The position numbers and the translations under genes are program-made. Below are positions 11,383 through 23,700 of a stretch of DNA of 64,000 bases, piece after piece. The stretch is from positions 37,918,068 through 37,982,067 of the forward strand of contig CM059566.1 of the NCBI GenBank assembly GCA_030386875.1. Reading direction: 5' to 3'. How positions within the stretch are numbered: position 1 is the stretch's first letter; each line of letters begins with the position of its first letter. Below the pieces are notes generated by a model. It made no database searches, was not told the DNA's origin, and was given only the letters and a program-made list of their open reading frames with translations. This stretch comes from Morinoia aosen (Eukaryota; Arthropoda; Malacostraca; Amphipoda; Talitridae).

Positions 11383-13618
11383 TGTAGCATACGGCTACAT
11401 AAGCGTAAAAATTAGAAATTCGCTATTCATACTTAAATAAATAAATTAGTAGCATTAAAATTATTACTCTAATTTATTATTAATTATTTTCTACTTCTAA
11501 TTCGTAATCATTAAAATTTTTGTGTAAATACATGAGAGATCAAATAATCAATCGACATTTCGAGTTCTTAAGCAGCCCGTCTGGCAACATACAAGCGCGT
11601 CGCCTAGTCCACTCACTTTTGCTTGTGGCTCGGTTGCGCGAACATCTCGTAAGTGCAGTGATATTTAGGGTTAAAATAAGAGTAAAACCGGGTAAGAATA
11701 TGTGCCATGTGTTTTTCGGTGTATTGTGTGTTTTAAGCTAAGGATCTGCTCAGTGTCGTGAATTAGGGATAAAGAAATTAGTGTTAAGATTCTGAGATTG
11801 GCATGTGTTTTATAGAGTGAATATTGCGTGTCATTTCCCAAACTCCCGCGTAAATTCATACTAGATATTCAGTTAACGTACTGGTTTTTCTCCTTACTGC
11901 AAACATATATTGCGGGTTTGCCAGTATCATATCACGAATCTTTCATAAACTACTTGTGGACGAACGCGGCCGAATTGCCGGCGTTCGTTGCCGATAGCGT
12001 CTTGGTAATGGCGGAAAACTCTGCCGTCTTCTGTCACTACTACGTGATTTTTATTTGCATTTTAAGCATGTGTTCTAATAGTATTTTCTCTTATTTTTTT
12101 ACAAATCACTTCTAGCAGTTTTCTTTTCTTAAACTTGTTTAAACGCAAAATAATCATTAAAGATGTCCTTTTTAAATAGCTGTTAATAAATTACGAAGTT
12201 ATTCATGTCTACTTGCTAAAGTTTGGAACTTTATTCTAATTCCATATATTTACGTAACCTCACTCAATTCGATATCAATTATCTCAATAAAATTAATTTA
12301 CTTCATCGCATTCGTGTGACAAACACCCATTACTATCTGCCTATCATTGAGTGTGTGCAAGACGCCGGCGGCTTTGGCTTATGCCGACGCGTGAAGCCGC
12401 TGGGTCCACCGCCGCACGAAATATTCCTGCTTTCGTTTTCTTTGCGTATTTTCCTTCTGTGATGATCCAAAACGCAGTGTTCCTGTTTTCTTTTATCAGA
12501 GGGAATAATATTCCTTTTATTCCCTTCATTCTTGCCAACGATATTTATCAGAAAAATTCAGTAAAACCTTTATCAACTAACTTTAGGGAATTTTTCTCCC
12601 TGTATTCTCGTACAGTTATCGAGATGTTCTAGAGTACATAAAAAATTTCTAAATCCACATGCTACGTATTTTACTTAATTGATGTAATTCTCCTTTTTGC
12701 TTCATAAGCCATGCCTTGTTAAATCATGTGCCTTCCATGATTTCAGGGGAATTTTCCCCGGTTGCCTTTTTGAAGAATCAAAATAGGCTACTAAAAAAAT
12801 CTTAAATTTCATGCCTTGCATTTAAAGCAACAGCAGTTGTATCAGACTTTCTTGATTAAATTCTTCCTCTCTCTTCTCAAGTTAGCTGGAGTCGAACCTG
12901 TAGGAGTTTCTCGGACTTCTCCGTGTGGGAAGATTTGTCATTATTGTGTTGGATTTTCAGTAGGGAATGTCTTAATGTCTCTCCTGGAACGCCTAATCCA
13001 GCATCCTGGACTCCTGTGCAGGACCTCTACATCAGCGCCATACACACAACCCTCACAGTCAAATCTCCCTGGGTTTTCACTGAATGCCATGTAAATGTTA
13101 CGTTGTTTAACCTGAGTCATGCTGTAACTTACACATAACTTACCTTATTATTGAGCCAGCCATTTGGCATTACCTTGGGAAAGGCCAGCAAATCTACCTG
13201 AGCCTCAAACCTTTGAGCTACTCCATTCACCCAAGCTCGATTGTCTGCTAGACGTTTGGAAAGCAGACCTCATAACGTGACCACATTAAGTCACTGTTTA
13301 GAACTCCTTCAAGTTTTGCCCCAAATACAACTCACTCACCACGCTTACTGCATCGCGTGCCGGCCTTCGTCAACGCCAGCCTGGTTCTCCGGCGAGGATT
13401 GCTCACCTCGACAAGCTTCTCTGAGATCAAGATCCAAGCCAGTCCTCCTTGGTTTTCCTTCAATAAACTACACAGCAGAAAAACAACAAGCTGAGTTCCA
13501 AAAAACGTTTTCATTTTCCTTCTCATAATTTTCCCTTACGCTTCGAGAAATCGTTCGAGTTATTCTTGCCATAACAAAAATCAATATCTTTCGGCGGGAA
13601 AAACCCGACATCCTAACA
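11383..13618 (+). mobile_element. Older, related long LTR (solo), abutting the young Gypsy element
   Basis: The first about 150 bases are a clearly diverged copy of the young element's LTR start (TGTAGCATACGG and following). The end, including AATAAA, CTGAGTTCC and CCTAACA, also matches the young LTR end. The middle is unrelated and makes this LTR about 2.2 kb. No internal region follows, so it is a solo LTR or fragment of a sister family, older than its neighbour. Confidence 0.7.
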
Positions 13619-13971
13619 ACTACTTCTTACAAGGTTTGTAATTACGTCACTAAACTTTTTGTATTTTCTGATTATATTTTTTACAATATTTACGTGTATA
13701 TTCATTTTTTTGCATAGTTTCTTATATCAGTGGCTTTTTTGTGGCTTTCACTGATTTTATTACACATATAAGATAAAAAATCCATAGGATAAACAATCGA
13801 GTGCCTCTCTGATAGGTCGGTGATCCGTCTCCAAAATGATTTGAGATGCTAACTTTTTAAAGTCTTGTAAATTTTTATTATAGAAAGAGAAATAGTATTA
13901 CGCATTAAATATTTTTTAGTGCAATCAATTTTGATTTAATCAATAAAACTATTTAAATGCTGACATTTATT
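13619..13971. other. AT-rich spacer
   Basis: Between the old LTR and the SINE. No open frame, repeat or motif that I can support. Confidence 0.5.
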
Positions 13972-14276
13972 TATCGTTCGTGGCACAATGGTTAAGGGAT
14001 CAGCCTTGTATGTTGGAGACGAGGGTTCGTATCCCGGCGCTGGCGCGGAGATTTTCCCCGTTGGGTATGAGGGAAAGCTCAAGCACAATACCCCACTCAA
14101 CCCAGGTGTCGGAAATGGGTACCGGCTTTACGGGGGAACCGTCATGGTGTCCTATATATAGGGTTGGTTATAAGAAATTTGAAAAACCAATGCTTAAGAT
14201 CATATGTATCAGGCTTGATTGGAAATAAAGCATCCCAAAGATGCCGATGTTTGTTTGTTTGTTTGTTTGTTTGTAA
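13972..14276 (+). mobile_element. tRNA-derived SINE, copy 1
   Basis: The head carries a pol III A box (TGGCACAATGG, 13981-13991) and B box (GGTTCGTATCC, 14024-14034) with tRNA-like spacing. A body with CCCAGGTGTCGGAAA follows, and the end is a (TTTG)n tail at about 14250-14274. The body motif recurs at 60.9-61.05 kb, which supports a SINE family and not a tRNA gene. Confidence 0.85.
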
Positions 14277-14681
14277 AAACATTATTTAAAATAACAGTGA
14301 ACCAAATATTAGATAAAATTGTGCACTAAAACTATAGTTGAGGCAAAAAATGTGATGCGTAAAACTTTTATGTGTCACTGTATATATTAATATTTATGTA
14401 GGCCTAGAAGGCTATCAATTGTCAATATTTCCTGAAAAATGGTAATAAATGGGAATTTTCTCCCAAACCAAAAAAATAAAATTCAACTCATCCAAATTGA
14501 ACAGAATTCATTTCATCAAAATGTTTCTCTGTTTAGTTATAAAACAGTGAAAAAATAATCAAATCAGTTTTGCGAGAAAATAATCCGGAAAGTTTGAAGA
14601 TTTTTATTTTCGTCAGCTGTACAGTCTTTTTCTAAATTCCAACAGTTGGTCTCGAGTGACGGCTGTGTAAGCTGCGCAAAT

Positions 14682-14712
14682 ATGGCAAACCGGTGGCTCC
14701 GAAGTTATACAG
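14682..14712 (+). CDS. Small membrane-protein gene, exon 1
   Basis: Encodes MANRWLRSYT plus the first base of the next codon. The donor ACAG|GTGACG is acceptable. The start is the only ATG that keeps frame with exon 2. Intron 1 is 4071 bases and carries a MITE and a dispersed-repeat copy. Confidence 0.65.
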
Positions 14713-17700
14713 GTGACGATTAATGTTCTTAACTCTCTGTAATATATCATTTTATAACCTATCAGTGAAGAGTCGAATTAAATTAGCTTAATTTCGCCTC
14801 GTGTCCGGTTTATGCTACACGTTCCATAATCATAATCACGTTTATGTTACACTAGGACAAGTCCTAGTTAGGCTACCTAAAATAAAATTCATTTTAGTTG
14901 TGTAATTATAAACATAGAACATATTGTTTGTTTTTGTATTGTTTTTTGTATTGTATTGTTTTTAGGTATAGTTTTTTAAATCATGAAGTATATTTATATG
15001 GATGTAAAAATATTTTGAAGGTAGTTGAGTATTTTAAGCTTATAGTAATTCCTAAAGTTAGGTTAACAAGTTGCAATTTTGTGGAGCCAGTGTAGGAAAG
15101 AATGCATGCATGCTACATGAATTTGTAGAGGAAGTTTTTTTTTGCCTTAAATTATGAACATTTGAAGTATTTTTTTTCACCTTTTCATTGTGACTTGATT
15201 ATTGAGATAGCTATGGCAGAAATTTTCAAGAGGCTGCAAAAAAAAATGCTATACATTTGCATTGCGAGATTCTATTTCAGTTTCAAATTATGATCAATAA
15301 TGTCTGAATAATGACTTACAGAAATTTTATGGGAGGGTATGATTTGAAAGTTTCAATTTGTGCAGTTTCTGTTTGTTTGTATAGATTTGTTTAAGCCTGG
15401 AAATTTTTACCATGTTGGCTGAAGAAATTTGCTAGATTGTCTATTTATTATAAGGATGTCTATTGACTAGTTAAAAGACCAAAATAATGCATTGCACAGA
15501 TATAAAAAGTACTTGAAATTATTATTAAGGTTGTCAATTTAGATGCAATGCTCTTATTTTATTGCTAGGTATCTCTATGTGGTTCAACCACTATGTTGGT
15601 ATGAATATTATTGTTTGCAAATAAATTTTGCATGGTACTTTGTATCCAACCTTAGGTAAGATAGGCTTTCTTTTTTTGAAAATAGAATAGGTTTTGGTTT
15701 TGTTATGGACCTTTTATTTTTCTTGTGTACTGCTGTCTTTTTTACAACCTTCTATTTTCTTGAACTCCCATCTTGTTTAACAAGCTTTCTTAAAACTTTT
15801 CTACATATGCGGGATGTGATTGCACCTAGTATCTAAATTCATAATTCCCTCAATTGCACGCATACTTGTTCCTCCTTCCTTCCTATGTTAAGAACACCCT
15901 TGATGTGATTAAAGAGGCTTAATCCTGAAGTATAATCTAAGCCTGTGGAATTGCAAAATTTTATGTTTAGTAGATAGGATGCTAAATGAGTTTGGTCAAT
16001 GTGAAGTTTAATGCAATTACGGAAAATAATAATTCCAATCCCAGGAATCACTAAAAGAACACATTTCAGAACTTTTTACATGAATGACATTCTGCTCGCT
16101 GATGCGTTATTTTTGAAATATTGAGCTTTGAAGTTATAGGTGAAATCGCTTTCCCATGCAAAATGTGCAACACAGATTATGACCAGGTTGGGTTGGGAAA
16201 GGCAAAGTTCGAATCATGAGGTGTTAAAGTTTTTCGTCAGAACTTCGTAGAAATGAAAGAATGATAGAAATTGTTAATAATAAAATAATAAGAAATATTG
16301 TTATCAGTTAATAACACAAAAAATTTAATGTACAATTTCTCGTACTTAGTGCTTTTGACGTTTTTTTTAGTCATTATTACGTCTTCACCTTTACAGTCAG
16401 TCAGCTTATAGATGGCGCCACCCGGTATGGCCACCGCCATCATGGAGCAGATGCAAATACAATTGTTAATGTGACCTTGAAGGGTTGCTTTAAACCTTTA
16501 TTTACAATTTTCACCAGAAGAACTGTGGCTTCCCCTCACGACCCAACCTCTTTACGTTTGTAATAGGGGGTTAGCTTCCGTTATTAAATTCGGCTCGGCG
16601 CGGTTGCTTCCTTTTGCCCGCGAAAGCCAACTTTGAAGTTTAATAATTCGAAAATAACGCATCAGCGAGCAGAATGTCATTTGTGTAAAACGTTTTTAAA
16701 TGGGTTCCTTTAGTGATTCTTTAGAATAAAATTATTATTTCCCGTGATTGCATCAAACTTCACATTGACCATGATTTTTGCTTGTATTATTGATTCAATT
16801 TTGTTGATCAATATTGAATTTTGCGTATCAATAGTTTTGAAAAAAGTTTTGGGATGTTCAGGTATTTGGAGATGTTTTAAGACATTTTACAGGAATGATA
16901 TAGTGCTTACAAATTCTTCGTTTTTGAGATAGAGCATAAATAATGTTCAGGTAAGAATAGCATTAACAGCAGTTTTGATATGGCTCTTCTGGTAAAGATG
17001 GATACTGAATAAGCGCAGTCTTTAGTGGAGAAAAACATCGGTCTTGGTATGGCTGAGTTGCGTTATTTTTTGGTTTACTTGGGTTAGTTTATCTGACTAA
17101 CCTTGACTTGCCTATCGTACGTCAGTACCGTATTTCAGCTTATTTACGTGTCCGTTTGTTGAATTGTATACGTACGACGTCCCTATAACTTCAATATTAA
17201 ATATCTTGAAATGTGAGCATTTGCGAGCAATATGTTATGTTTGTTAAACCTCTCAAACTTCTCCAATAAAATAAATATGGAAACAAAATTTTCAAAATTG
17301 TTGACATGCTAAATTCAATATTGACTTTTTTCTTTGTGCTGTATTATGAAAGTCTTAAGAAATTTTTGATTATAAGGTTGAAACTTGTATGCTTCTTTAG
17401 AATTGAAGGCAATTTTTTTGTTAATACATGTAGTGCCCTACCTTAGTTACCCCTCAAATCTCGATCTAGTTTTTTCATGCTCAGTAATTGTAATATGTCT
17501 CAATGTAAATTCATTCAATAAAAAGTTCCAACTCCTCCACTGCGTATCACCGATACCAACTGCAGGAGGAGTATATAAGTAAGGCTGCTGCTTCACTTGC
17601 TAAACGGAACTCAATGGCCGAAGCAGCCTTTGAACGATAGTAAACCTCTGGTATAACCTCTGAATGATATTAAATCAAGAATTTCTTGCCAGCAGCAGAT

Positions 17701-20700
17701 GTATGTATATCAGGAAAAAAAACCAAGATGAGACTTGGTGTTAAAGTTTATTAGTAAATTTGAACATATTTCCATGCATTTTTTTGCCACATTGTTATCA
17801 TACGTTAATGTTAATCCCCTTACGGAAAATGGATTTAGGTTAGTTTTGTTTATTCTTGTCTGTAGAGATGCACCCCCAGAGGGATCATTTTATATCACTT
17901 CAGCTTTCAATAATCCTTCAGGAATTTGTCAGTTGAACCATATTCAATGCTCATTCTCACTTTGCTCTCTCTCTTGTTGGTCTTTTCTTCCCCTTTATTT
18001 GTCAAATTCTGTTTCAATTATCAGAGTATTCTGTGTAGGAGCACATGTTATGCATTGATTTCTAGTTTTCTACTGTAGATATGAAATGGCTCACTCATGT
18101 TGCTCTCTTGAGATAGGATTTTATGTGCCTAGGATGTCTCAAACTAATAATGAAAATAAGAATAATAAAATGTCAAAGTAAATCAGTCAGGAATGAAAGT
18201 TGGTTCAAATGGGATGTTTGCAAAGTTTGTGCATCATTACTTGTTCGAAAGGAACCATACCTAGTAATAGTGATGTATTTTTGAGTTACTGTTGATTTAT
18301 TTCTTGTAAATAGATCAAATTCCAGGGAAATTTCCAAAACTTCACATGATTTTTGAAAAAAATTTCTTTAGTTAATGATAATTCTTGATTAAATCCACCT
18401 CATGTTTTCATTGTTTTTGTAAAGGATGTATATGAACTTTAAGAAAATAGTTTGAGATTGACACCAAACATAAAAGCAGTAAGGATCTTCTGAGAGATTA
18501 AATTTATGTTCTGGTTGGGCTTGCTTCTATTTACTAAAGACTGCATGAATTACAAATTCTTTTTTGTACCAGTTACATTTGAAATTCTAGCTATGCCCAA
18601 AATTTGAAAATAGTAATTGATGTTAACATGACATTACAAAGTTTCTTAACTCAACACTCCCAATGTCTGAGAAAATTGTTTGTGTATGTTAATAACTTTT
18701 TGAAAACATGTATCTGCAATGTGGGGTTTTACTGGAAAAGTGATTATTTCCTTAAATTAATTATTGTATCTGCTTCCCTGCAGTGTCTGAGCTTTTCAAG
18801 AAAGCTTGCAATGAGATCCCGGAGGTCGTGGGTGCTTCGGTTATGTTCGTCATAGGTAAGAATGTTGTTGTAAGATGAATATTGAAAAGTTATGGCTTGC
18901 CGTACAACCCACCGATGGGTTGTGCTCAAGTTTTCCCTGCTGCAAAATGATCCATCAATAGGTTATTTTTAAAAATTTTAATCAATTCTCAAAATTAAAG
19001 GTTTTAAGGGCACGGTTTGGGTCTATTTTCAGATTATGGTCATTTTTCAGTTTATAAACTCATCTTATAAAGATTTTTCTTGCGCATCCAACGTATATAT
19101 ATATATAATTGGCTTTCAAGTACGTCAATTGGTTAGTCTTCTGGACGGGGTAAAAGACACGCACTAGTGTGACCTTGGGGTGCGCCAATGGATGGGTGAC
19201 CTCCCTCTTCCCCCCCCCCATTACGAGCCAGTATTGAGTGTTTCTCTACTGGAATAGCAAGAGAGTTCATTCATGGCCTAACTTGAAATGCTTTCGTACT
19301 CAAACGAAACATCCTATTACTCAGTGATAAATTATGATGGTGTAATTGAGTGTTTGTTTTGAGTCCGGCTGCTGAGTCATCAGCTAATTAGCTGGCTATG
19401 TAAACATAAACGCCTCCCAGAGTGTTGAAGCTGCAGGAATGGCAATCATATCAATCGAAAGGGCTTAAAAAGAGCTACAAAGCAATATAGGTTTTTGAAA
19501 AAAATATTTAGTCAGCATTGAAAAAAAAAATTAATAAAAAATTAACCCTGTTCTGAAACTTTTATTTATTGACTTTTGATATGGATCCCTACCCACTGTT
19601 TTGAAGGTACATAAGAAGGTATAGAATCACTGATAAGACTCAATTAAAAAATTAGTACAGAACAAAAAAAAATTTTTTTTGGAAAAATGGCTTTTCTGAA
19701 TACTCACCTTCTTGATTTTTGAAAACCTACTCCTCCCACAGTTTTGAAGGTAAAGAGATGGCGAGCATACCAATCAATAGCGATTGAAAAGGAAAATAGA
19801 TCCGGTGCAAAAGTTTTTTCAAATTTCAATTCACCTTGAAAATTAGAAGCAAATTATTCAAAAAAGTGGAAAAAGAGGTAATTTTTGGGGAAAAAAGTTC
19901 TCAAAATTCAAAAAATCAAATGATCGAAAAACTTTTGCACCGGATCTCTAGACAAGACAATTTGCTACTTAGAGAATATTTTCTGAGTTCTGTAAGTTGA
20001 AAATTGTAGGAGGAGTAGGATTTTCCGCAACACATGTTTTTTCATGTTTTTTTTAAAAAAATCTTATTCATGTATGGTTACGAAAAATTCGCACAAATCA
20101 AAAAAATTATTAATAACAATTTACATCGACGGTAGATATCTCAGAAAAATCCACCGAGAACTTACAGACTTTTTTTTTACCCCGAACCGTCCCCTTAATG
20201 GACCCAGTTATTGCTTGGTATTTATAAAATTGCTAACAACTTGGGACTCTAAATTTGAGTTGAAAATTAAACTTCAGTGTAACCCATTGCAGTCAACGTG
20301 TTACGTTTGGGCAATAATATAAACTCCTGTCCCCTCAGGGGGATACAATTATTGTATCGATGGGAATTAGCTCTCCCAGGGGGACTATGTGAGGGCCCAA
20401 GCTGAAGGTTAGGTAGGCTTTCTTTTTTGTTAAAATAGAATAGGTTTTTGTTTTGTTAAGGACCATTTTTTTCAGTTCACTGCTGTCCTGTTTTTTCAGC
20501 TCCTACTACTTTCTTCTTCAACTTTGATCTTGTTTCATGAACTTCTTTCTCATCTTACTGTTTCTATGACCTTTCTGCATAGATTCCCCATTCTCTCATC
20601 TCCATACTAAATAGTGCCTTCCTCCTTCCTCTCTTTGATACGCTCTTTTTTTTGTAGCGGTTAGGGAGGCTTAAACTAACATAATCTAATCTAATCTAAT

Positions 20701-23700
20701 CTGCTGTTAATGAAAAAGATTTAATTTTTTATGTATGTCAGTAATGTACCACTTGTATGCGCATTTGCTTGTCATTAAAATAAAGCATTTAAGGGTTTGC
20801 ACAACAAAAAGAGTCTAAACAAATTCATTGGTGTGAAATCTGTAAGCGTTTTTAAAACTCCTCAAATGTTTTTAGTCGGTCATGTGTTGTGGGTGGTTTT
20901 GATTGTTCTACCAAAAATCCTTTGCAGTTGTTTTTAATATCTCAGGTTATTTTGCATACATAGCTCACCACTCAATTTTTCCTGAGTAATTACCATTTAA
21001 TTCATGTTAAAGTTGCATCTACTTTCAGGATTCGTTGGAACTGGTGTTATGGTCTACAAGGAGTACCTCACTGAGGGTAGAAACGTGAAGAAGTATAAGA
21101 TGTCTTATGTTGGTAAGCATGGCAATTGTTTTTTTTTTTTTGAGTTGTCAGGTTATGTCCTTTTCTTTCAGATGCAATAGCTTCATTTATTTTTGCTGTG
21201 ACATTGTTCACCTAGCAATAATTATTTTATTGCTCTCTCGATTGTGCCTCTTTTCTTGTTCATTTATATCCCTCTTTAATACCCACAGCTTATTCAAGTC
21301 CAGCCATTCATTTCTCATTAAATATTGTCGGTCTTATCGTATTCAAGTTTCTTTTTTATTAACACGTTCAACCTATTGTGGAAATAAACTTCTAGGAGCT
21401 AAGAAAAGGGACTTCTCCGAAGGCCAGTGCAGAAAAAAATGTACCAAGAGTGAACTGGCCCTCGTAATGCTCTAAATCTTTACGGATAGAGATAACAAGA
21501 AAGGGACACAACAATTAGAAATCCGTTTTTAGGTAATGTTTATTCAATGGAAAATTAACGATTAACAGCCCCATGTGCCAGAAATGGCACTCTCACTAAA
21601 AATACTGACTGAAGGTTTTTTTCTCGTCGAATTTGTGCCCTAATGTGATTTTTGAAGCTTTCTGCTTGATGGCAGTTCCGTCCCCATTCTGATGTTAGAG
21701 ATAACCTGATGCCAGCGTCAGGCTAATAACGGTGGTCGTAATATTGGGAATATGAGTGAAAATTTCGGGGCTGAAATGGGTTAACTAAGCTTTATCTGCG
21801 GAGCTCCTTGTACGTGGTCGCCCTAGAAAGGCGAATTGATCTCGAAACTAACCTCGAACTCAACCTGCCGACTTCACTAGTTAAGGGTAGCATGTCGACA
21901 AAATGGTCAACTTTGGTTCTATTGGACGTACGTCTATGAAAATTTGCAGACTACTAGATCTCTACATTTGTAACAACTTATCTTAAACAAAAATTTTTCA
22001 TAAGGCCATAGAAAATTTTTTATTTGAAAAAAAATGAAATTATATATATACATATATTATTTATAAATCTTCGAAATTTACAAAGCTAGAGCAATGCGGT
22101 TTGTTGCATTTGAAAGTCAAACGTGCGCTCTATCCATAATACGGGGGGAATTTTTGATTTATTTCATTCCGAATTTATATGAATTTTTTTGTCAGAGTCT
22201 CAAGGCAAAAGTTATAATTTTAGGGTAAAAAGTCTATGGAAAGCTTTACAGAAACAATTTGGAAAATCGCCCCGTATTATAGGTAGAACACACATCTCAC
22301 TTTCAAATGCAACAAACCGCATTGCTCTAGCTTTGTAAACTTCGGAGATTTATCGACAAACGTCTTGATAAGTTACTTTCTTTATAAAACCTATTTTTAA
22401 GAAACAAAATGCTTCTCCTCCTACATTTTTCGAGCTACAGTGATGATTTTGGTATCATTGGATGCAGAAAAACATGAACTTTACAATGTATTGAGAAGTT
22501 TTTCAAAATTCATTCTTGTTTCAAAGTTATGACGTCATAAATTTGAATTTTCTTGAGAATATTTTGATTTTTTTTCTTTTTAATTTTTTAAATTTTTATA
22601 TTGGAAATTTGAGGAAAAGCATTCAAGTTTTTGGAATGTCCACGTTATTCTGCATCCAATGATACCAAAATCATTACTGTAGCTCAAAAACTATCAGAGA
22701 AAAAGCATTTAGAAACCCCCCCCCCCCAAATGTCGTTTTCTATGATTTCCCATTTTCTTTTCAAGAAAATCGCATTTTGTCATAAATGATAAATGATTCT
22801 AAATTGTATTTCCTATCAGTATACCAAATTTCATTGCTCTAAATTCAATAATAAAAAAAATATTCGGATGGGGATGAGGAATATGAATGATGAAATATAT
22901 AAAAAAGTGAAATGGAAAAAAATTGAAAATTTCCGATTTTTTTTTTTTTTTTTTTTTTGTCCACGTTATTCTGCATTCAATGATACCAAAATCATTACTG
23001 TAGCTCAAAAACTGTAGGAGGAGAAGCATTTAGAAAACCCCCCAAAAATGACGTTTTCTATGATTTCCCGTTTTCTTTTCAAGAAAATCGCATTTTGTCA
23101 TTGATGATAAATGATTCAAAATTGCATTTCCTATCAGTATACCAAATTTCATTGCTTTAGGTTCAAAAATGAAAAAAAAGGTCCGTAAGAGGGATGCCCT
23201 CCCCCCCCCGGGAGGGACGTTAGCTCTGGGGTAGGTTCCTGATATTTTTACAGACATTCGGGGACATGTCTCTAACTCATTTAAAACAATAAAAACAAAA
23301 ATCAGGAGAATCGACCTTTGGACTCAGATGACCCGGAAATGCTTCCCTTAAGAATAGAAATAACATGATTGTTCTGGTGCTTATGCACGCGTGATTGGTG
23401 TCTGACGGCACAGAACTTGGGAATAACTAAATAATGGGCCACCTGGTTCGTTTTTGTGTCCATTTTGTATTCTAAATTCACCCTTAAAATGTTTTAATTC
23501 AGCGAACAGGTAGGTATCCAAGGACCAATGGGTCTTCACCGTTACGAGAAACAAGTTTTATCAGCTCGGTGCGAGCACGCACTGACCTGTAAATTTTGGA
23601 AAGATTTATTCTAAAAGAATCTGTTAGACACAAATAAATCACGTGAGCGCATCTAGAAGATAGTGTCTCGACCTAATTCCTCAATTCTAGCGAGAGCGTT

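Noticed and set aside
13972-14060. Functional tRNA gene
   Set aside because: A and B boxes are present, but the acceptor stem is not supported and the unit continues into a SINE body and tail that recurs elsewhere.
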